Positions 35,717 through 48,183 of a stretch of DNA of 64,000 bases are shown piece after piece. A program made the translations under genes and the position numbers. Below the pieces are notes generated by a model. It worked only from the letters and a program-made list of their open reading frames with translations. It was not told the origin of the DNA and searched no databases. The stretch covers positions 192,565-256,564 of the forward strand of contig BDDD01002913.1 in NCBI GenBank assembly GCA_001972305.1, written 5' to 3'. The stretch comes from Cephalotus follicularis. Lineage: Eukaryota > Streptophyta > Magnoliopsida > Oxalidales > Cephalotaceae. Each line of letters begins with the position of its first letter. Within the stretch, counting starts at the first letter, position 1.

Positions 35717-37843
35717 TGTAATGCCCCCGATTCGAGTTCACTTTATACTTAAGGTGAGCTTCGAGGATTCAATGCGTTACGTGGGGGTGAAACCTTTAAT
35801 CCTTTAACAATCTTAATAATTGCTAATATTTATCCAATTTCTCACATAAATTAACTTGCAACTTGTCATTAAAATATTATCCTCTCATTGAAATCATCAT
35901 AAATGATAACAATCATAGTCAACGATTTACGTCTACACAGGATCTGTTATAAGGCATTACACAGCGGAAAACATTAATTTATAATGTCATAAACTGTCTA
36001 TACAAAACGTTATTTCAAAACATAATTTCTTTCCTGACTTGCTTTCCGAGCTTCCTCTAAAGCTCAAATTCTTCGTCAATCATCTCCTGGAAATTTTATT
36101 TAAAAACAAAACATTGAAATGAATGAGCTTAAATAGCCCAGTAAGAATCATAGTTATAAAAAAAATGTTATCAAAATTCCTTTTCGATGATCTTTATATC
36201 AAAACGATTTCAAATCGTACATTCTTTCGGCATATAACATAATCATACTTGAAAATAAAACATCATTAAAATTCTTTTCTTGTATAAAAACCAAAATATT
36301 TCACATTTATTTCCTTTTCTGTTCATATCTCACGAAACAGAACATTTCATTCTCTTTTACTGATCATATCTCATGAATCAGAACATTTCATAAATAACTG
36401 AGGGGTTGTATAAACTTAAATAACCCAATTGAACCATTGGGTCACCGGGTCATTGTGCACTCCCCGATTACTATCCTTGCATCACATGCATGTTTATGAG
36501 CACTCTCCGCTCATAACATTAATCTTTACTAGATTAATCCTCCCTGGATCGGAATACAGTAGTTGTTCATCTCAGTTCGTGCGTTTTCTCATTTCGTAAA
36601 AAAATATTTCCTAATACGTTGAGTGATTAGCTCAATGTATCCATAAATTCATACAACATTCGTAAAGCTGAGTTTACATATAGCAATGTAAAATAGTAAA
36701 ATCATAAAATCGTAACTTTCATAACGATACATAAACATATAATTTTATCAAGAAATTGACAGAATTTCGGAATACATAAAGCATGATAATCAGTTGTATA
36801 ATTTTCAGAGAAAATTTAAAGCATTAACAATAAGGTAAATATCTCAACAAATTTAGAAAGCTAAAATTCGTAAATAAAGTTAACGTACATATTTCAATGA
36901 ATTTGTAAATTTTAAATGGTAAGTTAAGCTATAGCAAAATATCAGAAAATACAACATTTAATAATTTAGGAAAAAATGGAATAAAATACTTTGGCGAAAG
37001 TAAGATTTTCCTTACATTGCTTTAATCTCCTTCTCTTCTTTTCTAGACTGAAGTAATTTCAGCAGAACTTTCCCTCTGTTTTCTCCTCTTTCTGTACTCT
37101 TCCTCTCTCTCTCTCTCTTTTCTTTCTCTCCTCCTTTTTCTCTTTCTCTCCCGGAAAAAATTTTCTTCGGCAGAAGACATTTACTTACCCCCTATTTATA
37201 GGGAGTAAAACGCCGCCTTAGATTTGTCGGTTTCTACTTAAAATAATACTCCTTCATCCATTTGTCAACACGTGTCCTTTCTTAAAATTATTAACGCGTT
37301 AAACGACAAGAAACACTGGTATTTCCAAGTTCTTCCTTAAAGCGTCAGATGTTATGAGCAAAGAGTCACCACTTAGGCCTCAAAGCGTTGCCGCTTATAC
37401 CACGAAGTGTCGTCGGTTAAACGCATTAACAAAGAAAATGGGCTTTAACTATCGACAAAAACGCTTAAATGCGTCGGTACTTTTAGGCTAAAACGTTTGT
37501 CTTCAAATTAGTCGACACTTAAGGCATTTCATCGCATAACCAAGGCAAGCTATCGACGCTTTAAAATAGGCAGTCGACACTTTATAAACTGTCGACGCTT
37601 ATTCTTGGCAGTCGACGCTTGTAACGTCGTAAAACATGCGCAAAACGTGTTCACACACACATTACAGTCCTAGAACAACCATATAAAATTGACTTCAACA
37701 AAATTTCCAGTCCAAAACAAATAGTCAATTTTGAACCCCCCCGAGCGTTAGGGTCATATCACGTGTCCCTTGAAATATTTGCCAACCTCAACAATGGCAA
37801 CCATATTTCCATATAACTTTAACAGAATTTCCCGGTCATTACT
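35717..37843 (-). mobile_element. Solo LTR S3
   Basis: 2127 bp with perfect target repeats cctag (35712-35716, 37844-37848). It starts TGTAATGCCCCCGA and shares the S family blocks in order. On the minus strand a TATA box (complement of 37191-37203, CCCTATAAATAGG) is followed by a GA-rich leader. Its motif array (37330-37625) has drifted to cagtcgacactt and gtcgacgcttat forms. It is more divergent from S1 and S2 than they are from each other. Confidence 0.87.
37330..37625 (-). repeat. GTCGACGCTT array in S3
   Basis: Copies such as aaagcgtcagatg, aaagcgttgccgctt, ctatcgacgcttt, cagtcgacactt and ctgtcgacgctta at 20-35 bp spacing. Confidence 0.82.
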
Positions 37844-37848
37844 CCTAG

Positions 37849-38886
37849 CTTTCAGTTTTTCTTACGTGGATGAAATTTAATTGCTTTATTAATGTGGTAA
37901 TAATTTGTTCTGTAATCAGGCAGCCTGAGTGCGCCATATTTTTTCTTGTTCATTATTTTTTAGTGTAAATAATTCTCTTCTCCCTCTATTATTGTATTCT
38001 TATTTTTTATAGATACTGAGGTTGTATTTATTTTTAATTTGAGTAAAATGGAGTGTGAAGAGGAGATCAAGAAAGATGCAAGACCAAGTGAAGGCCAGGT
38101 ATGTATGGTGAAATGTGTAATAAAGTGGAGATTAAATTTTATTATCACATAGGAGACCGGGTGGTCACGTTTGGCACACGTGATCACTTAGATAGTTAAA
38201 GTCCCTAGTCAGGCCACTTTTTAGGCTTCAAGAGATGGATGAAATTTTATTTTTTCCAAATATGTCCAAGCATAAATAAGCCATTACAAAATGAATTTGA
38301 AGATAATTAAATTTATCTAATAACGATTTTGACTAAATAAAATAAAATGATATCTCAAATTCCTCCAATTGTGAAATAATAAGTTCTTAAGCGATGTGTT
38401 CACTATTGGGTGCTCCACCATTGGCCTTCAACGCCTTCATTTACTAGTATGGATATACTGGGGATAGCACAACAAAAGCTGAGGTCTTCCGTTTGACCAT
38501 TTCTACTAAATTTCAGTGTGAGGAGCACTTGAAGGAAATAACTAAGTTTTCGTGTTCTGACAAGCACACTTGTGGATATCAAAACTGGTTGATTTCCTCA
38601 AGGGATTATGGGTACGGACTTATACCAGGATCATATTGTTTGTCATGCCAAAGCTGAGACTGCATGGGCCGGCAGGCCAAATATTGTATCGGATCTTACA
38701 TTTCAAGGGTGAGCCCCTAATTAAAATAATACATTTATGTCTAACTATTTCGATATTGTGGTTTGTCATGCATACGGTTGAGGCCATAATAGGCGGGATA
38801 GATTCTGATCCCCACTAGGAAGCGGGGCTTCCCGAATTTCACATTAGGGGTGTGGGATACCATTGGAAGAGTGGGAGGAGGCATAA
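37849..38886 (+). mobile_element. Element E interior, second piece
   Basis: Decayed copia interior between S3 and G, with no confident domain; by position it is the gag side. The 82-codon frame at 38570-38818 has no recognisable motif. It ends with cataa, the target repeat of G. Confidence 0.5.
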
Positions 38887-39078
38887 TGTAAGCCCAGATC
38901 TTTTATATGTACAGAATTGTATGTGTTTATATATGGTATTGTGCAATATTGTATCGATTGATGGCATGGATTGTATATTATATATACTATTTTCCATTTC
39001 TATGTCTGTTTATAGGTAGTGGAGGTTCAGTATAACCTGATCTAGCTTATATGACTTTTCTCTAAAGGGAGCCTATTT

Positions 39079-39089
39079 CTATATATAGG
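39079..39089 (+). promoter_or_regulatory. TATA box, G 5' LTR
   Basis: CTATATATAGG about 190 bp into the LTR. The homologous site in the 3' LTR (46392-46402) is conserved with one change. Confidence 0.65.
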
Positions 39090-39589
39090 CGGCTCATCTC
39101 ATTTCATTCTCATTCAAATTTAGAGAGAGTGTGAGCTAGAGAGAGAAACTGGGCAAAATCGAGCGAGGAAGGTGTCTTTGGGATCGTGGCAGCGTGTAAA
39201 ACTTGAAGCGAGAAACAGTTTGCGGATCCGAGCAACATATTCTCCGTTCTTAGCTAATTTGAGGTAGGTTCTACATATGCTTTGATCTGCATATTATGAT
39301 GGGTTTACATGATATTATAGTTATGGATAGCTGTATGCATGCTAGATGGTTGGACTAGGGTATCTGCTATGATTTAAAACGGGTTCAAATGGGAATCAAG
39401 AGAGAACTGAGAATTTAGGTTTGTAGGCATAATTCCTTTTATCTTTAGATTCATGGGTTATAGGCATGAATCTGAAGCATTAAAGCTGTTATTAACTTGC
39501 TATCGACGTTAGGGGCTTATAACTACCTTTGGATCATATTTTAAACGGATTTAAATTGATTTTATAGTGGATTTGATGAACTGGCTACT

Positions 39590-39860
39590 GCTGTCAAACC
39601 GTCGATGCTTTGACTGTAGGCGTCGACGCTTTGCCCACGCAAACCATCGACTCTTGCATGTAATGCTCGATGCTTAGGCATTAACCATCGACGCTTTATA
39701 TTCAAGCATCGGCAATTTATGTGTTACAAATCGGTTGACGCTTTGTGCACGCATCAACGCTTAAGGCAAAACTCCTTAACTGTCGATGCATAACACGAAG
39801 GCGTCAACGTTTAGGCACTAACTATCGATGCTCTGGACGAAGTAGTCGATGCTTAGCGCC
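39590..39860 (+). repeat. GTCGACGC array, G 5' LTR
   Basis: About eleven copies of (c/g)gtcgacgctt, ccatcgacgctt, gtcgatgctt and gcgtcaacg at 18-35 bp spacing. The partner is 46920-47205. Confidence 0.88.
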
Positions 39861-41259
39861 CTGTTTTAGCATTGGTTTCAACAGTTTTTCAATCCCAAAT
39901 GGTTATCTCTTCAAATGGATTCCATAGGAAGCCTCCCTAAGGCCTTGTAGCCAATGAAAATCCTTTTTGAACTCTTTTAATCTTCAAATAAACTTTCAAG
40001 CGATTCTTTACATAAAAGTTTCAACAAAAGAGTTTATACAAATGGTTTTCAAGAATGGTTAGGATAGCTCAACTTGGATGTGTGGACGCGGATATCCTAG
40101 TTGGACCTCCTCTCCATTTTTTTACAACCTCTGATAGGGACCAACAAATGAAAAATGGTTTTAGAAAAATGGTCATGGAAAAATGGTTATGGAAAATGGT
40201 CTTTAAATGGTTTTGACGAATGGATCCTATGCGATCCTTTATGATTGGATCCCTATCCTTTAATTGGAAATATGGTTATGGGCTATGGGTATGGAACGGC
40301 TATGATTGATGGATTGTTATGGTTGAGACCTTTCAGGGATAGCCCATTCATAATCTTCATTTCCGTCATGGAGGATTATGGATGTAGGCCACATATTATA
40401 GTTATGTAATCCTCCCTTTTTGGGTTACTTGACCAATCACCACATTGTGGATGGATATGGTATGATATGCTTATAGACATGTCTTAGCTCCCTGAGATCT
40501 CTATTATGGTATGGGCTAGTACCCTCGGGACTAGCATTATGGTATGGTATGGATTATGTGGTCGGTGTTATCCTGTGTTCCATATGTCTATAACACGAAG
40601 AGTGTATAGACGATGGAGGTACTACCTCGAGTTGGAGTGGTAGAGAAGTACTTGACCCTATTGATGGTTATGGATTGTTTATGGAGTGTCTGCAGGCCTA
40701 TAGCCTTTGATGTGATTCAGACTAGCCAAGTATACCACCGCTTAGGGATGGTTGATATATTGACACTGTCCACAATAGGCATTCATGCATATAAAATGCC
40801 ATTCATATATATATCTGTTATATCTGATGCATTTCATAGCATATAGTGTAGCCTGCACAGCCATTAGTTGCCTACCAATTCTTGTAATGGGTCAGGTCCA
40901 AGTATAGGTGATGTACTGTAGTGAAGCAGCTTGAGACGGGTCGCGAGTTCCAGTTACATCTTGGCTAGCAGTTTAGATTTTGTTATCTACCGTGTGTATA
41001 AGTTTGGATGGATAAGAGACATTTGTATTTTAGCTTTTAACATGCCGGCTTGTGGCAGCGCTTAAGATATGTATATTGATGTTATGGATATGGTCGGGCT
41101 TGTCTTTGAATTTTTATTTTTCTCTTTCGCATGCATATGGTATTTAAAGTTTTAAATTGTAGCATACTTTTGAAGTATGATGTGTATGGATTGATTGAAT
41201 GAATGGAATATCATGTGTCAGGCCATGGGGTTCTCCCCACAGTTCAGGGCGTGACAGTT

Positions 41260-41272
41260 TGGTATTAGAGCC
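41260..41272 (+). other. Primer-binding site of element G
   Basis: TGGTATTAGAGCC just after the 5' LTR, close to the initiator Met-tRNA match. Confidence 0.82.
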
Positions 41273-41449
41273 ATGCTATGTTGGCTACACCAAGATAGGA
41301 TCATTGGCTATGGGAATTAAGTGTTATGGATAAGATTGCTGTTATTGGAATTGAGTGATATTGATAAGTTGTTGGCTGCTATATCTGTTTTGGAATTTTG
41401 GTTATGAATTGGATGGATGACTTTTGTCTCTTATGTAAGGTAAATATTG

Positions 41450-44400
41450 ATGGTCGAAGAAGAGATAAAGGAAAGTTAAGGTAGGGCCTTCTACCCGACG
41501 TACCCGAGCCAGTCTAGATGTGGAAGAGCAAGAGGAACAAATTTTGAGCCAAGAAATAGATTTTGGCGCTCCTGGCCAAAGGGAATCCAGAGGTTTCATG
41601 AGAAAGTTGTATAATATGATGAACTGGATGAATGAGTTTATGCAATTGAAAATGACTACAATTAAACAGCCCCTAGCTGCAAGACCGATTAGGCGTGTAG
41701 CAGAAGCACCAGAGCAAACCCCAGTTGTAAGACTTGTCAGACCCACCGAAACAGTAAGGAGATCACTTGATCTACCTACACCCAAAGAGGATCATTTAGT
41801 CAAATTTTTAAGGTTAAATCCCCCAGCTTTTACAAGGAATCCCGATGCAGCTACCGCTGAGAGATGACTTATGCAAATGGAGAAGGTTTTTCGAGTCTTG
41901 AGATGTTCAGATTATGAGAAAGTTGTCTTCGCCACATATATGCTTCAGAGCGAGGCAGCAAATTGGTGGAACAAGGTTGCTGCCTCATGGGAGGAAAATG
42001 GGATACCAAAGTCATGGGATATGTTCAGAACATAGTTCAATGAGTAGTATTATCCAGAGGCTGAGGTTGATAAGAGGGAGGCTAAATTTCTTGCCTTAAC
42101 TCAAGGCAGCATGACCGTAGCACAATATGAAGCCAAATTTGTTGAATTGTGAAGGATAGCTCCGCATATGGTTGGCACAGAAACAAGAAAGGTAAAGAGG
42201 TTTCTTGGTGGCCTCAGACCAGATATCAGACAGAGGCTAGCACAGCTCAAATTGAGATCTTCGTTGAGTTGGCTAGCAGAGCCAAAGAAAGTGAGGCGTT
42301 AGCAGAGGAGTTGCGTAAATTACGGATTTAGACTTATCGTAACAGACCTGCTTCTTCGGGATGGCAGTCAGGGAGGAGTTAAGGGAGCAGTAACAAGTCC
42401 CATAGACCGGGAACAGCAGTCCTGGTAAGGGTGGCTCGCCTCAGAGTGTCTGCAGTCCGCCCGGTTTTTCTTGTCAGAGAGGTCAGACTAGAGGATCACA
42501 ACAGAGGAGCTAAGGGATGCAAGGAGATCGCTCTAGGCTTGCCAGTGGTGGTAGTTAGACTCCTTTTGATATGTGTGTTCATTATGGACTCACGAACCAC
42601 ACATCGGATGATTATTGGTGGAAAGCTGGTATATGCATGGTTTATGGGGCTTTTGATCACATAGGTAGGGAGTGCCCTCATGATAGATATGGCTCAGGGA
42701 GTCAGCCAGGGCAGAGTTCAGGCAGATCCCAGGGAGGTTCTCAACAGAACTATAGTATTGGTTATCAGCAGGCCAGCGGTTCTAGACAGCAGTATCAAGT
42801 TCATCCTAGCACCAGTTTGCCATCTATGGCAGGGAGAGATCGTTCAAAGCAGCCTATGGGATTGACACCTACCGTGCAGGGTAGGGTATATGGTATGGAT
42901 CAGAGTATTATAAGAGGATCTACATCAGCGATTGAAGGTACTATTTGTATCTCTCAGCATATGGTATGAACTCTTATAGATCCAGGCTCATCGCATTCAT
43001 ACATTGCATCACATTTTATATGTCATGTGAATGTGGAGCCCGAGCCTTTGCCTTTTATGATGGTGGTTAGTACCCCAGTGAAGGAGTATGTTATTTTATA
43101 ATGGGTATGCAAGACTTGTGTTTTAGAGATCGCCAACCGTATTTTGTTAGCATACCTTATAGTGTTGCCGATGGGTGAGCTAGATGCGATCCTTTGGATG
43201 GATTGGTTATCTATGCATTATGCCCATGTGGATTGTAAAGGGAAGGTTGTGACCTTTGGTATGCAAGGATAGCTTCAGTTCTAGTTCATTGGGACCTTAG
43301 AGCACCACCCGGTTAAGATGATATCAGCTCTTCATGCTGACAGGCTTATGAAATAGGGTTGCAGTGGTTTCCTAGCGCATGTGATGGATAGCAGGAAATG
43401 GGTACCGAGGTTGGAGGATGTGTCGGTTGTTTCTGAGTATCCAGACATGTTTCAAGATGAGTTGACATCCTTACCACCCGAGAGGGATACAAAGTTTGCG
43501 ATTGATTTGCTTCAAGGGACAACACCGAGAGCTCCTTTTTGTATCGACCCTCCTGAGTTGAGAGAGTTGAAAGTTTAGTTACAACAATTGCTCGATAGAG
43601 GTTTTATCTTGCCGGGTGTTTCCCCTTGGGGAGCACCTATTTTGTTTGTGAAGAAAAGGGATAGATCCCTCATGATGTGTATCGATTATCGGCAGCTCAA
43701 TAGGGTCACTATTAAGTATAAGTACCCATTTCCACATATCGATGAGTTTTTTGATCAGTGGAAAGGTGCTTCAAGGTTCTCTAAATTGGATTTGAGATCA
43801 GGATATCATCAACTCAAGGTTAGAGCTGAAGACATTCCAAAAATAGCTTTCAGGTCAAGTTATGGGCATTATGACTTTGTGGTGATGCCGTTTGGGGTGA
43901 CCAACGGCCCTGTCGCATTCATGAGTTTGATGAATAGGGTGTTCAGCTCATATCTCAACCAGTTTATCGTGGTCTTCATTGATGATTTCTTGGTATATTC
44001 CAAGAGTATGGAGGAGCATGCGGAACATTTGCGCTTGGCATTGCAGACTCTGAGAGATCTTCGGCTGTATGCCAAGTTTAGCAAATGCGAGTTTTTGTTA
44101 TCATATGTGACTTTTCTATGTCATGTCATTTCTAGTGCTAGATTGTCTGTGGATCCTACAAAGATAGAAGCAATGAAAGACTTGAAACGGCCAACAAACG
44201 TGTCTGATGTCTGTAGTTTTAGGCTTAGCGGGCTATTACCACCTCTTTGTTGAAGGATTATCACGGATTGCTACACAATTGACCAGATTGACACAGAAAA
44301 AGATAGTGTTTGTTTGGGATGACAGCTGTGAGTAAAGCTTAAAGGAATTGTAGCATCGCTTGATTTTCGCTCCGATCTTGGTCTTGCCAGAGGGTAATGA

Positions 44401-46165
44401 AGGTTTCATGGTATACAGTGACTCGTCCGGGAATGATTTGGGTTGTGTCTTGATGCAGAATGAAAAGGTAATTGCTTATGCCTCAAGGAAATTGAAGCCT
44501 CATGAGGATATCTATCCTACTCATGATCTGGAGCTAACAGCGATAATCTTTGTGCTACGCAAGTGGAGACATTATTTGTATGGCAAAAAGTTTGATGTGT
44601 TCACAGATCACAAGAGCTTGAATCATCTTTCCTCTCAGAAAGATTTGAATTGGGAGATACAATACCATCCAGGCAAGGCTAGTGTGCTGGCAGATTGGCT
44701 TGCTTGACGGTTTCTTAGATTCAGGCATGGCGCCACGGATGATGGACAGGATCAGATAGACTTATGGGATGGATGAAGGTTTGCTTAAGGCTACATTGGA
44801 TGGTCAAGGTGGTTTGAAGCCCGAATTCTCGATGCATGGTGATGGTTTCATCAGATTTATGGGCAGGGTTTTTGTTCCTGACAGTAAGGAACTGAAGGAT
44901 GAGTTGTTGTCTCTGGCTCATCGGTCCAGTTTTTCAGTGCATCCAGGGAGAACTAAGATGTATCGAGACCTGAAGCTTACCTATTGGTGGGATAATATGA
45001 AAAGGGAGATAGAGGAGTATGTTTCTGCCTGCCTAACATATAAACAAGTCAAGGTGGAACATCAGAGGCCGGATGGATCGCTATAGCCATTGTCATTGGC
45101 ACAGTGGAAATGGGAGCATATCACGATGGATTTTGTATCGGGATTGCCACGGACGAGAGCTAACCATGATGCCATATGGGTTATTGTTGATCGCTTCACC
45201 AAATCTGCACATTTTCTAGCGATCAAGGTGACTTATTTCCCGGAACGGTTAGCATCGCTATATGTTGGGGAGATTGTGAGACTCCATGGAGTACCAGTTA
45301 GCGTTATTTCTGACAGAGACCCACGATTTACCTCGTGGTTTTGGAAGAAACTGCAGACAACTCTTGGTACTCAGCTGAGTTTTAGCACGGCTTTTCATCC
45401 CCAGACAAATGGTAAGTAAGAATGGATGATTCAGACTCTGGAGAATATGCTCCGAGCATGTGTGACTGATTGAGGAGGCAGTTGGGATCAGCATCTACCT
45501 TTAGTGAAGTTCTCTTATAATAACAGTTATCATGCTAGTATCGGTATGGCTCCATTTGAAGCTCTTTATGGATGTAAATGCAGAACTCTAGTCTGTTGGT
45601 TTGAGGTAGGCGAGCAGAGTCTCCTAGGGCCAAGGTTTGTGCAGGAATTGACTGAGAAGGCCAAGGTTATCAGGGAAAGGATCGTAACAGCTTATAGTTG
45701 ACAGAAAAGTTATGTTGATCATTGTCGACAGGATATAGAGTTCTCGGTGGGTGATCATGTTTTCCTTAAAGTCTTTCTAACTAAAGGAATTATGAGGTTT
45801 TGTAAGAAAGGGAAGTTGGCTCCACTATGTATTGGACCTTTTGAGATCCTTGAGAGGGTAGGTGTAGTCGCCTACAGACTTGCCTTACCTCTCAGCCTAT
45901 CAGAGGTACATAATGTGTTTCATGTGTCGATTCTAAGGAAGTATCACCCAGACATGTATTGCAGTATGAGCTGTTGGATCTTAGCAAGTATATGACTTAT
46001 GAGGAGACACCTGTTCAGATTCTTGACCTTCGAGTCAAGTAGCTACGGAACAAAGAGATTGCCTTGGTTAAGGTTTTATGGTAGTATCACGGGCTTGAAG
46101 AAGCAACATGGGAGCATGAGGATGACATGAGAGCTTTGTATCCCCATTTGTTTTGATCCTAAGGA
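41450..46165 (+). pseudogene. gag-pol of element G (Tekay chromovirus), broken fossil
   Basis: Plus-strand domains in order: gag-like region (about 41.5-42.9 kb) with CCHC-type segments near 42.57-42.68 kb (CMVYGAFDHIGREC visible) and a Ser/Gln/Gly-rich stretch after it; protease zone around 42.97-43.2 kb with SHSYIASHF context; RT around 43.6-44.2 kb with [19 protein letters not shown] and [13 protein letters not shown]; RNase H around 44.36-44.7 kb with [13 protein letters not shown]; integrase around 44.9-45.7 kb with [25 protein letters not shown] and a chromodomain-like tail near 46.05-46.16 kb. Order and sequence resemble element F, so it is the same clade but a distinct family. About fifteen or more breaks. 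Confidence 0.92.
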
Positions 46166-46184
46166 ATCTCAGGATGAGATTTCT

Positions 46185-46199
46185 CTAAGGAAGGGAGGA
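46185..46199 (+). other. Polypurine tract of element G
   Basis: AAGGAAGGGAGGA lies directly before the 3' LTR. Confidence 0.88.
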
Positions 46200-46919
46200 T
46201 GTAAGCCCCAGATCTTTTATATGTGTGGAATTGTATGTGTTTATATATTGTATTCTACAGTATTGTACTGATGGATGGCATGGATTGCATATTATATATA
46301 CTATTTTCCATTTCTATGTCTGTTTATGGGTAGTGGAGTTTTAGTAGAACCTTACCGTAGTTTATATGATTTTCATCTAAAGGGAACCTATTTGTATATA
46401 TAGGCAACTCAACTTATTTCATTCTTATTCCAATTTAGGGAGAGAGTGAGCTAGAGAGAGAAAGTGGGTGAAATTGAACAAGAAAGGTGTCTTTGGGATC
46501 GTGGCAGCATGTAGAACCTGAAGGGTGAAACAGTTTGAGGATCCAAGCAACATATTCTCCGTTCTCAGCTAATTTGAGGTAGGTTCTACATATGCTTTGA
46601 TCTGCATATAATGATGGGTTTACATGATATTATGCTCATGGATAGCTGTATGCATGGTAGATGGATGGACTAGGGTATCTGCTATGGTTTAAAATGGATT
46701 AAAATGGGAATCAAGAGAGAATTGAAAATTTAGGTTTATAGGTCTAATTCCTTTTCTCTCTAGATTCATGGGTTATGGGTACGGATTTGAAGGGTTAAAG
46801 TTGTTTTTAACTTGCTATCGACCTTAGGATCTTATAGCAACCTTTGGATCGAATTTTAAACGGTTTTAAATGGATTTAAATTGATTTTATAGTGGATTTG
46901 ACAAACTTCCTACTACTGT

Positions 46920-47205
46920 CAAACTGTCGACGCTTTGACTATAGGCATCGACGCTTTGCCTTCCCAAACGTCGACTCTTGCATGTAATGGTCGATGCTTA
47001 GGCGTTAACCATCAATGCATCCGGTTAAAGTGTCGGCTCTTTAAGTGTTACAAAATGGTTGACACTTTGTGCACCCTTCGATGCTTTGTGTATGCGTCGA
47101 CGCTTAAGGCAAAACGCCTTAACAGTCCATGCCTAACCCTAAGGCGTCAACGCTTAGGCGCTAACCGTCGACACTCTGGACGAAGTAGTTGACGCTTAGC
47201 GCCCA
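46920..47205 (+). repeat. GTCGACGC array, G 3' LTR
   Basis: About twelve copies, including a full gcgtcgacgctt near 47096. Compared with 39590-39860, matched copies differ mostly by cg to tg or ca. Confidence 0.88.
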
Positions 47206-48181
47206 GTTTCAGCTAAATTGCATTGGTTTCAACTGTTTTTCAATCCCAACTGGTTTTCTCTTCATATTGATTCCATAGGAAGCCTCCCTAAGGCCTTGTA
47301 GCCTATGGAAATCCTCTTTTAACACTTTTAATCTTGAAATCAACTTTCAAGAGATTCTTCAAAGAAAATTTTCAACAATAGATTTTTATACAAATGGTTT
47401 GCAAGAATGGTTAGGATAGCTCAACTTGGATGTCTGGACTCAGATATCCTAGTTGGACCTCATCTCCATTGTTTTACAAACTCTGATAGGGACCAACAAA
47501 TGGAAAATGGTTTTAGAAATGGTTATGGAAAATTGTCATAGAAAAATGGTTATGGAAAATGGTCTTTAAATGGTTTGGACGGATGGATCCTATATGATCC
47601 TTTATGATTAGGTCCCTATCCTTTAATTAGAAACATGGTTATGGGCTATGGATATGGTATGGCTATGATTGATGGATTGTTATGGTAGAGACATTTCAGG
47701 GATAACCCATTCATAATCTTCATTTACGTCATGGAGGATTATGGATGTAGGCCATATATTATGGTTATGGAATCCTCCCTTTTTGGGTGACTTGAGCAAT
47801 CACTGCATTGTGGATGGATATGGTATGGTATGCTTACATACATGTATTAGCTCCCAGAGATCTCTATTATGGTATGGGCTAGTACCCTCGGGACCAGCAT
47901 TATGGTATGGTATGGATTTTGTGGCCGATGTTATCCTGAGCTCCATATGGCTTTTGCACGGAGAGTATATAGATGATGGAGGAACTATCTCGGGCCGGAG
48001 TGGTAGAGAAGTACTTGACCCTATGGATTGATTGTCCCCATGTATGGTTATGGATTATTTATGGAGTGTCTGAAGGCCTATGGCATTTTATGTGATTAGG
48101 ACTAGCAAAGTATACCACCGCTTAGGGACGGTTGATATACTGACGCTGTTAAAAAATTGCATTAATGCATATAATATGTCA

Positions 48182-48183
<2 letters not shown>

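Larger units (their letters stand above)
38887..41256 (+). repeat. 5' LTR of element G
   Basis: Begins TGTAAGCCC, ends GGGCGTGACA. TATA box CTATATATAGG at 39079-39089, GA-rich leader, GAGGTAGG donor-like site at 39261-39268, then a GTCGACGC array (39590-39860). Its distal 1.3 kb is shared with LTR B. Confidence 0.92.
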
